Source: Cheilinus undulatus (lineage: Eukaryota; Chordata; Actinopteri; Labriformes; Labridae). Taken from it: a stretch of 64,000 nt of DNA. Shown here one piece after another: positions 35,780-46,500 of the stretch. Position numbers and translations under genes: made by a program. The stretch spans positions 31,314,719-31,378,718 of the forward strand of contig NC_054882.1 of the NCBI RefSeq assembly GCF_018320785.1, read 5' to 3'. The stretch's first letter is position 1. Each line of letters starts with the position of its first letter. Below the pieces are notes generated by a model, which saw only the letters and a list, made by a program, of their open reading frames with translations, had not been told where the DNA came from and ran no database searches.

Positions 35780-36448
35780 TGGTGGGTCCCAAAAGTGGGC
35801 TGTGGAGCTGTTTTCAGTGGAATGTGAATTTGTCTAAGAGACTTTAAGTGCTTTTGTTCTATTGTTTAATTTTGTGATGGCAAAAAGTAAATAAAATAGA
35901 TTTGCATAATGTTTTCCCAGAATTATTTCAGAATTTTAATTGTGAATTGACTGAAACTCAGGCAATTTTCTCTGACTTTTAAGGAAATTTAAAGTAATTT
36001 TCCCAAAAGGTTCACAGAGTTTTGGTAGAATTTTTTTGGGATGTTTTCTCTGGGGCTTTTGCTAATTATTTTTAGAAATTTCACAGGGAATAAGAGACTT
36101 TCAGTTCTTACCCAGAAACATTCAGCAATCTTACCCAGTAACATTTCAGTAATTCTCAAAGGAAGCGGAAATTTGGGAGAATTTTCACATAAGATATTTT
36201 GGACTTTATCTTGGATTTTTCTCAGAAAACCTTCAGGAATCCTCTATAATACTTTCCATGATTTTTAAAATTCTTGTATTAAATGTCTCATTTTCCTTAG
36301 TCTCTTTGTTCCATCACATTTCTATCTGGGGTACAAATTGCTATTTTTTTTAATCCAAATGATTTACAAATATTAGAAATTTGGGTCCCACATTGTCATT
36401 ATGATACCTGCGGTGGGTCCAAAGGTGAGACCAGTTGAGAACCACTGT
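35780..36448. mobile_element. hAT-like element (CACTGGTGGGTCCCAAAAG to GTTGAGAACCACTG)
   Basis: Inverted ends of the same type as the repeat at 20868: CACTGGTGGGTCCCAAAAGT at the left, ACCAGTTGAGAACCACTG at the right. The interior has no transposase. Confidence 0.5.
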
Positions 36449-36964
36449 ACTAGATCAATTCACTAAATTAATTTGGCCAATCACTGAAGTTATTTCTCCA
36501 TGTTTATCAATAAAAATGTAAATTAAAGGCTATCCCTCGTTAATATCAAATTATACTGCTAAAACCATGTCTATAATTGTCAACAACAAATGCTATCTTA
36601 TTTTAAATGATCCTCCACAACTTAACCTCATTGTATTTTCCAGCAAGGCCAGGAACAGTGTTTAAGAAAGTCATAAAAATATATGTTTTATTATTTCAAG
36701 CAGCCCTGGACTGTATTTCTTAATAGAAACTCGAAGTACCAAAGCCAGCAAATGCGTTGGATTGGAGTGCTCGAATCCCCAGCTTTATCACTGAAGCAGA
36801 GTGTTTTGGGGTTTTCACAAGATTATTATTACATTTTTATGTTTTATGGGACTTAAAAATTAAACAAGCATTATAAGAAGAATAATTAATTGTTTCATTA
36901 ACTGTTAACTAGATCTTTACAACTAAGAATTGGCTTGTCACACATTAACACCAGTGCTGTGCTT

Positions 36965-39900
36965 TTAAGTCTGCAGTTTGAGTTTTAGCTGGGTTAGCTG
37001 TTTCATGTCCACACTGCTACCACCACACACTATCACCAGCAGGGGGCCCAAGAGAGTAGGCAGCCGCCCTAAAAAAGGGGAAAGACAGAATTTAGAATCT
37101 CCAGTCACATAGGCTCAATTTCAGTATCAGTTTAATCATTAGAAATGTGGTACAAACACATGAATAGTAAAATAAACATAGGAAAAAAGGTCAGTGTTAC
37201 TCCACAAAATTTATTTTCTAACCAGTGTATCACAATGTCCTTTAAAAGGATGTTTATGACAACGAAAAGCTGTTAAAGATGCACCCTTGGCCTCTTAGCT
37301 CGTATCTAATTCAACCCTTAATTCATATCACCAGCAACTTCATTGTAAGCAAATGTAAGAATAGCAAGACAGAGTAAGAGAGCCATGGAAATGATGTGCA
37401 GGTGCATCTCATAAAATTAGAATATCATGTAAATGTTCATTTTTTTCCGTGATTTATTTTTGAAAGCTAAATTTCCATATTTTCTAGATTCATCTCGAAC
37501 TACATAAAAAAATTCAAGACTCTTTTTTGTTTTAATCTTTATAGTTACGGCCAACAGCTCACACAAAATCTCCAAATATTAGAATTTTGTGGAAAAGTCC
37601 AATTTGCAAAGGAATCCTGAGCCTTTATTCTCTCACTCTGGTTCAGTTCACACAACCACAATCATATGGAAGTCTGCTGACTTGAGAAATCTCCAGATGA
37701 CAGTCACTGTCATCCTACGCAAGGAGGGTAAGCCACAGAAGGTCGCTGATGAAAAGGCAGACTGTTCTCAGGGAGCTGTATCAAAGCATTTGTGCCAGTG
37801 TTTTCAGTTTCCACAGTGATGGTTTGAGGTGCATCTTTTTCTGGACTGCTTTCACTTTTGAATGAAATCACAGGAAAACACCATTTTCAAGGAAAAAGTG
37901 AGCTTTTTTATGATATTCAATCTTTTGAGATGCACCTGTATGCACTGTTGTTTGCATAAGGGGCAGGCAAGTGCGTTCCAATATCAGGTCATCAGAGAAG
38001 GCATACTGTAAACGAGTAGTATGGATACAAGAGCTAAAGTGCAGTGAAATGGTATCTGAATGCCCAAAATGCGTAGTTAGTGCAAAATGTAAACAGTCTT
38101 AGTAATTACCTTCACCCTGTAGTCTTTGAATAAGTCCACTGTAGATGGCTGCCAGTGCTGCTCCACAAGCCATTTCCACCAAAACGCGCTCCTCATCTAC
38201 AATATGAGCCACAGTAATATAGCATTTTAAAACTGGAATACTCAAGAGCAGTGCTTCTCAAAGTGTGAGCTGGAGGTCATTTACAATAACTAAAAACCAT
38301 ATAAATTGTATTTTCTTAAATCATATTTCAATTTATAATATGATACGTGATTACAGATTTTTATATTCAGCCTCTCAAGTAAAAGACAGACATTTTAGCT
38401 CATGCCAACTTTTTATCTATTTTTTTGTCTGATTTATATAACCAGTGTCATGGTTTAACTGGTGTCAGATTAACTGGTGACAATTTGTTTACCATTTTAC
38501 ACGATTCTACAAATTTATCAGTGTCTTTGGAGACATTAATGCTACTAGGACAGAGTTTGCTGGGCCACGAGGAACATTACCAGATAAAATTTGTAATCAA
38601 GTGACTTTGCAGATGCCTGATTAAAACAATATACAGTTGAAACCAGAAGTTTATCTACACTATATAAAAAGGCACATAAACTTTTTTTTCTTACCATCTA
38701 ACATTAAATCAGATTAAACTTTTCCTGTTTTTGGTCAATTAGGATTACCAAAATTATTTCTATTTGCTAAATACCAGAATAATGAGAGAGATCATTTTTT
38801 AGACAATTTTTTATTATTTTCTTGAGATTTAGAAGTTTACATACATTTCATTAGTATTTGGTAGCATTGCCTTTAAACTGTATTACTTGGGTCAAACGTT
38901 TCGGATATGCTTCCACAAGCTTCTCACAATAGTTTGCAGGAATTTTGGCCCATTCCTCCGGGCAGAACTGGTGTAACTGAGCCAAGTTTGTAGGCCGCCT
39001 TGCTCGCACATGCCTTTTCAGCTCTGCCCATAAATTTTCAATGGGATTGAGATCAGGGCTTTGTGATGGCCATTCCAAAACATTGACTTTGTTATCCTTA
39101 AGCCACTTTGTAACCAGTTTGGCAGTATGCTTAGGGTCATTGTCCATTTGGAAAACCCATTTGCGCCCAAGCTTTAACTTCCTGGCTGATGTCTTGAGAT
39201 GTTGCTTCAGTATTTCCACATAATGTTCTTTCCTCATGATGCCATCTGTTTTGTGAAGTGCACCAGTCCCTCCTGCAGCAAAACAACCCCACAACATGAT
39301 GCTGCCAACCCCATGTTTCACAGTTGGGATGGTGTTCTCAGGCTTGCAAGCTTCCCCCTTTTTTTCTCCAAATGTAACAATGGTCATTATGGCCAAAAAG
39401 TTCAATTTTAGTTTGGTCAGACCACAGAACATGTCTCCAAAAATTAAGGTCTTTGTCCCTGTGTGCATTTGCAAACTGTAATCTGGCTTTTTTATGTTTC
39501 TTTCGGAGTAATGGCTTCTTCCTGGGAGAGTGGCCTTTCAGCCCATGTCAGTACAGGACTCGTTTGACTGTTGATAATGACACACTCTTACCAGCTTCAG
39601 CCAGCATCTTCACAAGGTCTTTTGCTTTTGTTCTTGGGTTGAGATGCACTTTTCAGACCAAAGCACGTTCATCTCTGGGACACAGAACCCGTCTCCTTCC
39701 TGAGCGGTATGATGGCTGGACATTCCCATGGTGTTTAAACTTGCGTATAATTGTTTGAACAGTTGAACGTGGTACCTTCAGGCATCTGGAAATTGCACCC
39801 ACAGATGAACCAGACTTGTGCAAGTCCACAATTCTCTTCCTGATATCTTGGCTGGTTTCTTTTGATTTTCCCATGATGTTACACAAAGAAGCAGTGTGTT

Positions 39901-42024
39901 TCCGGTGTGCCTTAAAATACATCCACAGGTGGGCCTCTTATTAACTCAAATGTTGTCAATAAACCTATCAGAGGCTTCCAAAGACATGACATCATCATCT
40001 GGGCTTTCCCAAATTGTTTAAAGGCATGGTAATCTTAGTATATGTAAACTTCTGACTTTGAAGAAAGTAATACAAATTGTCTAAAAAAAACAGGAAAAGT
40101 TTAATCTGATTTAATGTTAGACGGTGAGAAAAAAAAGTTTATGTGCCTTTTTATATAGTGTATGTAAACTTCTGGTTTCAACTGTAAATAGGAGTAGACC
40201 ATTATTGAACAAATACCTTCTGAGTAATTTTCATCTGAAAGCCAAGCATTTGCATTGAAATTCCCTGTTTATGAAACAAAAATATAATAAACAAAAGATA
40301 AATATTCTAGTCTGTCATGGTTGTCCAAGGGTTTTTGGTGGACTCAAGAAGATTTTCAGGTCTCAAATTGGGCCGCAGCATACCAAAGTTTGGGAAAAGC
40401 TGCTCTAGAGGCTTACGGTGTCATAAATCACTCACCGAGGAATGTTTCAACTGCCTGCAGAGCCTGCTGGTCAGTCACTAGCTCAGAAATGATTGTTAAG
40501 TCACTGCATTGGCTGTATTCAAAAGCCTGCTTGCAAACAGTTCTTGCTCCAAGGCATTTAGCTTCACTGTGGACAGACAGATGAGGATGGAGTGGTTTAT
40601 TCATTATTTGAAAAAATTATCTTGACTCTTTAAACTACTCACCTGGTGATGTCATCCAGGGTGACCACCCTCCTCGCCTTAACAGCAGCATTGAAACAGT
40701 CAGCCCCCACAGTTTCCATGGCAATAATTGGAACATCTGTCCAGCCAACATCCTTGAGGCCCTGGATCACTCCACAGAGAAGGCCTCCTCCACCCACTGA
40801 CAGAAGCACAGCTCCAGGCTTCACTTCTGGACCAAGAGAATCAACAACCTCTGTGATCATACTGGCATGGCCCTGCCTGGGTTCATGTTTAAAAGGAGAG
40901 AGATACAGAAAGAAGTTGTCTGCAAATTATCAACATTGTGGGTATGTTAAATTGTCCATTAAAATTCCATGTCAGGAAAGGGGAAACTTCAGCTATAAAA
41001 AAATTTAATACCAGAGTAGAGGGTGATCAAACGGAGGAACATAGGTAAGTTCCTCAGTTTCAGCCAGTCGTAGAGCCTCTGCATTAGAATCATCCCAAAC
41101 CTAAGAAGAAGTAGACTTTACAGAGCTTTCTCAAGTAACCTCCTGTTTCAATGTGGGCACTTTAAACAACTTAATATATATTTAATAACATTCTTTACCC
41201 TGCCAGCAATCTTCACTGTTGCATCCTGATCTTGGAGTTTCTGAACAACCAACTGGGGAGAAGAGGAAGGAATGACAATGGTGGCTGGTACACCCATTTT
41301 CCTGGCTACATAGGCTGTAGCCATACCTGCATTACCACCTAAAGGTGCACATATTAAACAAACCAAGTTATCTACCAGTTACAAAATGATTCTGATTGTT
41401 CATAAGAAAAATACTTTAAAAATATTGTTACCTGAAGAGCAGACAACTCCTTTGGTCTGTCTGGCAAGCTAAAAAGAAGAGCAAAGGTAGAAATAAGAAG
41501 TTGGTTTAACTGCTGTAAACTCAATGATCAATTATCACTGGCCCTGTGCATGCTGTTCACCTGTTTTGACATTTGGCAGCAGCGTTATTTGTTTGAAAAT
41601 GTGATCACTTTTCCTCAAGCCAATGAAAACAGACAAGGATTGTGTGATGGTAGATGTTTGTATCCTAAAGGGGGTTGTGTTGAACTTCAAAATACACTCT
41701 CCCACCTCTTTGAAACATTAAATAGGATAAATCATCCAATTACAGTTATATAAGACACAGTCATAGATTTAGTAGTTAAATTTGCTTTATGGATACCTGT
41801 AAGACCCAGTTCCTGGCATACTTTCCTCACTGTGAAGGCATAGAAGATGAACAGTATGTCTGAACTAGGATCCTTACCTGCTGGCAGAGGTGTCCTATTC
41901 CACGGAGTTTGAAGGAGCCAGAGGGCTGTGCGTTCTCCATCTTTAAATACACAGTGGTTCCCACTCGTTTAGACATGCTGACACTTTCCAACAATGGTGT
42001 GTTTATGTGAAATTGCTTTGCCAT
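36965..42024 (-). CDS. sdsl: PLP-dependent L-serine dehydratase/L-threonine deaminase (SDS/SDSL family), 8 coding exons
   Basis: Exons in transcript order: 42024-41878, 41468-41432, 41338-41199, 41100-41012, 40876-40643, 40566-40436, 38196-38110, 37068-36965. They total 969 bases, 322 residues, all in frame (human SDS 328, SDSL 329). The Schiff-base lysine is Lys39 in PSGSFKLRG. The substrate loop reads SSGGNAG (Gly62), the phosphate-binding tetraglycine loop is SVGGGGLL (166-169), and the C-terminus has VIVCGGSS. The family deaminates serine to pyruvate or threonine to 2-oxobutyrate in the cytosol using PLP. Gly62 sits where SDS has Ala and SDSL has Gly, which favours SDSL. On the other hand EVGW/DVGWTDVPIIAMET and LSVGGGGLLCGV match SDS closely, so SDS itself is possible. 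The start ATG is the first in its exon, just after an acceptor (TTGCCATTTCAG). A Tc1/mariner element sits in the intron between exons 6 and 7. A minus-strand AATAAA at 36692-36687 could end the mRNA. Confidence 0.93.
37399..37938. mobile_element. non-autonomous DNA transposon with CAGGTGCATCTCA ends
   Basis: The termini are inverted: CAGGTGCATCTCATAAAATT and TTTTGAGATGCACCTG. No matching target duplication is clear. A plus-strand relic (37589-37819) includes KEGKPQKVADEKADCSQGAV, which may be a decayed helix-turn-helix. A related left end lies at 46327. Confidence 0.65.
38634..40184 (-). mobile_element. Tc1/mariner element, 1551 bp, nearly full length
   Basis: Ends are CAGTTGAAACCAGAAGTTTA and TAAACTTCTGGTTTCAACTG, each flanked by TA. 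The inverted repeats extend about 80-110 bases, and a second copy of the AGAAGTTTACATAC motif lies further in. This is the IR/DR layout of Sleeping Beauty-like elements. It lies between exons 6 and 7 of the dehydratase gene in the same orientation. Confidence 0.9.
38851..39874 (-). pseudogene. Tc1 transposase, full length but broken
   Basis: It starts MGKSKETSQDIRKRIVDLHK with paired helix-turn-helix domains (SSVGAISRCLKVPRSTVQTI). The catalytic DD34E residues are recognisable in WSDQTK, DNDPKHTAK and SPDLNPIENLW. I see three lesions: an in-frame TGA after ERALV (near 39652), a TGA after RVLY (near 39554) and a frameshift in the A/G run near 39355. Both TGAs sit where relatives have CGA arginine codons, as expected from CpG decay. 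It is inactive as it stands. Confidence 0.85.
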
Positions 42025-43649
42025 GGCGCACAATAGTTTGCTGAAATGGCAAGAAAAAACCTGTTAGATAAGTAAAGATTTAAACATGAAAATAATAACA
42101 AATGTTGTCAGCTCTGGTTGGTTGCAGCCCTTTGTGAAATAAAGATGATTTATGTAGCTTGTTTGTAAAATAATGATAATATTGGCCTCCTAGTTGCATG
42201 GTTTGGTTTTAAGTGGTGCTCTTTGATTGCAAGCCTTGATGTAGGATATGTTTGAATTTTAAGTTTTGTCCATTTGTATTACGTTGTCAGGTATCTATGC
42301 ATGCCATTGAGAAAGAATGACTGTAAAATATATGAGTGGAATATATGTCCTTTATTTGACTGAAAGTCATAATTGCAAAGCATTTAGGTGTATTCAGAAA
42401 TGTTTAAATTGGATCCATTACGACAAGATCGTAGTGGAGTTTTGCGAAGTTTAATTCTTCAGCTCTGATAAAATCTTGTAACTTGCTGAAATGCAGTGAA
42501 ACAAAATAGAGAGTTCTCTCTATCTTTCTAGAAAAATCCTGCTGTCTCTAGCATGCAGCTGATGCCTGGTGTGCTCTCTGCACTCTGAAGCAGGTCCTTT
42601 TGTTGTTACTTCACATTACACCACATTCCTGCGTAGGGCTCCTTCATTTGCATCGGTGCCGTGCATAGGCCCACCTCGTCCTTCTGTGCTGGGGCCGTGA
42701 AGCGTGCCCAGGCACAGAATGATTGCACTTACACTGGCCAAACGTACCGGTCTATAGGCTCAAACGGGCCGAGGCATGGTACAGATGGCCTAGTCTGAGT
42801 GCATCCTAAATGTCAGTTTTTTTCTGTTTTGGCTTGACAAGCAATGATTTGTATTGCTATAAGGAAATGCATATTGAGGCTATTTCACTGACCAGGAGTG
42901 TGTGCTAAACAAGTAGATGTTGGTTTTGTGTCTTGCCAGGTTAACGGTTACAGTTACAGCTTAAGATAACACTTTTACCTGCTCTCAAATGTTCTTACAA
43001 GGAGAGGAAACTGGAAAAGGAAATTGCCAGAAGCTTCCTCACCAAAAGTTTTAGTTCTACTGTGTGTTTGGATCATACCATGGACTACTTAATGCTTTAC
43101 TCCAAAGTGATCCACTATCAGATTGAATGAGGTGAGTGTAAACATGGGTAATATACTTGTGTTTATGGTGAGGGACACATGCACTCACAACGTGCTTCAT
43201 TATTGTTTAACCAGAGATAAATGTTCGGACCGGTCATTTACAATACACTGAGCACTTACCATCACTATTGTCTCTAAAGGCAAACAAGCAATAGTGTATG
43301 CCAATAAGTATTAATGGCAGCATGGAGGTTTTTAGGGGGACTAATAAGGTATGAATAAATAAGACAAGCCCATTCTGTTTTAATTGTTGTGTAGTATTTA
43401 CCTGTATATTCCTCTTTTTGCTGTAGTTAATTCTGCTAGCATAACATACTTAAGCATTTAAAACAAAATAAACTCAAACTGCAAGTCAAATATAGCTTAC
43501 AGGGAATCTTTGTCATGGAGAAAGTCAGAAAAAAAACAAAAAAAAAAACAAAGTAACACGAGTAGATAATTCCAAGTCCAAGTGACTCTAAAGAACAGAA
43601 GTTAGCAAGCCCACGTATTCAACAAAGTATTCAGAATTAATATATGCTA

Positions 43650-44385
43650 CTAAAGTTCCTTAGGAGATAATATCTTTTCAGGGATTTTTTTAGCACTATA
43701 AAGAGTATTATGTTGTTTAAAATCATTTGGAAGCAAGTTCCATTCCTACATTGCTCTGTATATTACTGAGCGCTGAGCTGATGAAGTCTTTGCTTTAGGC
43801 AAAATAAAACAACCTCTAACAGCATGCCTGGTAGTGTAATGATGTACATCTGCACTAAAGGAGAGCTTTTCATATAAATTTAAAGGGGTTTTAGTTGTTA
43901 TGATAATCCGTAAGAAGACCATCAGTGCATATAATAATCTATTTTTAACTTCACACCATGTGAGATTTTCATGCATTTTACTGACATTTGACCAAAACCT
44001 GCATGATAGAGCCACACGTGCAGCCTTATTCTGGACCAGCTGCAGTTTCTTAATATTCCTGATGGAAATGCTGGACCAGACTACAGAGCAGTAATCCAGA
44101 TGAGAAAAAAAAAAAACAAAGAACAAATTAGTTGTTGAACTGTTTTTGGTGAGAAGTACTTTGTACACCTTTTAATATGAGACAAAGTATTTCCCATCCT
44201 AGTTTTTGTACCTGCTTGTCCCGGGACAGTTTATGGTCTATAATGACACCTAGAAGTTTGACATCATCTACCTGATTTAATAAAGTCTGATTTATCCTGA
44301 GCTCAAGCTTTGGTTTAGAACATAATAAGCAACTGATGATGAGCAGTGCACAGTAACAAAGTAACATAGCCTGCCACCCGCAGCT
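43650..44385 (-). mobile_element. LINE fragment, 3' end of a CR1/L2/Rex-like reverse transcriptase
   Basis: Two pieces, in different frames, read NQVDDVKLLGVIIDHKLSRD and then HLDYCSVVWSSISIRNIKKL to LVQNKAARVAL, with ending YTTRHAVRG. These are hallmarks of the C-terminal part of non-LTR reverse transcriptases. It sits in the probable first intron of the dehydratase gene and is dead. Confidence 0.75.
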
Positions 44386-45536
44386 CTATCATTCATTGGG
44401 CTGTGTGAGAACTTGAGTATTGAAACTACATCCCTACACCAAACTAGAACAGGTCATTCTAACTGCTTATGAAAGGTCTGGTCTGGTCAGGAGGCCCTTG
44501 AATGCCAACACGGATTTCTCTCAGTGGTAAGCAATTAAAACTGATGCCAGCAGCTGATGCTAATATGTAGAGTAATGGAAAGGGATGGGAATTGATAGAT
44601 TTTATTAATATTGATGCCGTTATTGATTCTTCTTGGTGATTCAATTCTTTTCCAATTCCACATCAATTTCTTCCTGTGAATTTCCCTTTAGGAAAAAGTA
44701 GGCAAAATAGGTTTTCACTGTTAACAACTCCAATTTTACTGAGTCTGTTTCAGATTGCTTGGTGATTTAGCTTTTATATGCAATTATACTTGTCAACAAA
44801 TATTTTACTGAACACAGTTCCACTAATAATTAATTAACAATGCCAACAAAGCTTACATCCAGGTAGTAGTGTACTGTATCTCATAACCAGATGGGTTTCA
44901 AGCAAACAAGACTGATGATTACAGAGTTGTAAAGTAAATGCGCAATATCTAAAATAAATGGACTGTTGCTATGAAAAGGTTTATGGTTTAAGTAAATAGC
45001 ATATGACATAAAATGAACTACTAGCCTCCTGTAAAGTGTTTTATAGATGTAAATCCTCCCCTCCCAGAAGCCTTGCATTGGTTTGGAAAAAGGGAGAGTT
45101 GTTTTCAAGGGTAGGGGGTTAGCCATCAAGAGGTGTTTTTGTGAGTTTCATACAAAGCTTAATTACTGTTAAATTAAAAAATGGTATTTTGTTTGGAACA
45201 GGGAAAAAGTAGGGGCCACCTGTCCTCATATTCTGGCAATACAAGAATGGCCCCATGATTGAATAAATCTAATCATTGCATAAGGGTTGCTTTGATTTTA
45301 TTTGATTGATTTGATTATTAGGGACTGTTTCAATAAAGCCTCCGTCATATTTTGTGAGGGAGTAGAAGTGCTTCACGTCAACAAGTTTGCAATGGACTGC
45401 ATGAGTGCAGACTGGAAAGCATGCACTCATGCAGAACTACATGAAGTGCATGAATTGACGTTGACAAGTCCACACCAGAGCCTTAACGCACTTATCGATT
45501 TCACAATGGGACAGCAATAAGCACTAACACACTTAC

Positions 45537-45740
45537 CGGGAATGCGCTTCGAAGTCAGCTAGTCTGCGAGTATGGAGTTTGAGAATCAGCAAAGGATCTG
45601 ACGAGAAAGTATACAGCACCGACCCTCCACAGTAGGCTGGTTCTGATTTCGTTCCGTCCACTAAATCGGTCCTTCAAGCGAAACGGTATCGATTGACAGT
45701 TGGTTCCGCATGCACCTCACGGGAACGCGCGCCGCTCATT
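45537..45740 (-). promoter_or_regulatory. probable untranslated exon 1 and promoter of the dehydratase gene
   Basis: On the minus strand a consensus donor (TTCCCG then GTAAGTGTG) ends at 45537. The stretch above it is relatively CpG-rich (GCGCGCG near 45730). The coding exon at 42024 begins shortly after an acceptor, so the gene needs an upstream exon. This is the best candidate, and implies a 3.5-kb first intron that holds a LINE fragment. Confidence 0.45.
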
Positions 45741-45924
45741 GCGTAACATGCTGTGATTAATCATGATTAACCACAGCATTTCTTTAGTTCTTTAGTTAAT
45801 TTTTAAACGTTCTTATTATCAAGTGTCTATTCCCAATTTTTTTTTAACTTTATATACAGCCCTTTGAAAGCGCTTTTTACTAAAATTATTTAGTAATTAA
45901 TTATTATTTAGGTATTATTACTAT

Positions 45925-45951
45925 TATTGTTATTATTATTATTATTATTAT
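45925..45951 (+). repeat. (TTA)n microsatellite
   Basis: Runs of TTATTATTATTATTA within an AT-rich tract upstream of the dehydratase promoter. Confidence 0.8.
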
Positions 45952-46199
45952 CTATAAAATGTATTAAAATTTTAAATACTACCATTTACTTGCATTTTTG
46001 TTTGAGATAAATTAATACATCAATGGTGTTTAAATGAAGAAATATTTAACAAACTAGAGTTTTTAATCTTATTTGTGGTTTGTAAATCAGTGTCTTAATT
46101 CACTGAGCAATAATATTTATAATATGCAAATGAGCCCAGAAGACAAACATCAGGCACAATATAACTTCTGTAAAGTGAATGATGAGGTGTGCTGTTACC

Positions 46200-46345
46200 C
46201 TGAGGTAGCTGTTGTTGCTGACTGATGTCCAGTGGTCTTTCATCAGTGTAATAAATGTAGCTCGGGCCAGCTGCTCCACTTTAGTTGCCTTTTTAGCTGT
46301 CATACCGTTCACGGATTCTTGTGACAGTACAGGTAGGCTACATCT
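46200..46345 (-). pseudogene. hAT transposase fragment (ZBED-like)
   Basis: The minus strand reads KVEQLARATFITLMKDHWTS then NNSYLRVTAHLI, matching the DxWTS…YL.VTAHxI pattern of hAT transposases. Only about 45 residues are present, and it abuts the CATCTCAAAAAAATAGAAT end of another element at 46327-46340. Confidence 0.6.
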
Positions 46346-46500
46346 CAAAAAAATAGAATATCATGAAAAAGTTCAATATTTTTTATCACTCATTTCAGAA
46401 AGTAAAACCCATATATTAAAGAGACTCATCACGCATAGCTATATTTCAAATATTTCAAGCCTTTATTCCTTGAAATGTTGATGATTGTGGCTTTGAAAAA
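46327..46500 (+). mobile_element. left-end fragment related to the CAGGTGCATCTCA family
   Basis: CAGGTAGGCTACATCTCAAA is followed by AATAGAATATCATGAAAAAG and TTTCAAGCCTTTATTCCTTG. It has the same opening as the element at 37399, but no right end is seen. Confidence 0.5.

Larger units (their letters stand above)
33290..36680. other. spacer between bsdc1 and the dehydratase gene
   Basis: Besides the minisatellite, there is a repeat-like stretch near 33665-33770 (CTTTATCAATCCTGAGGGGA), a coding-like but broken segment at 35200-35480, and a hAT-like MITE at about 35780-36448. No intact gene is seen. Confidence 0.45.

Noticed and set aside
39041-39758. Several plus-strand ORFs of 60-101 codons
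   Set aside because: Antisense shadows of the Tc1 transposase pseudogene.
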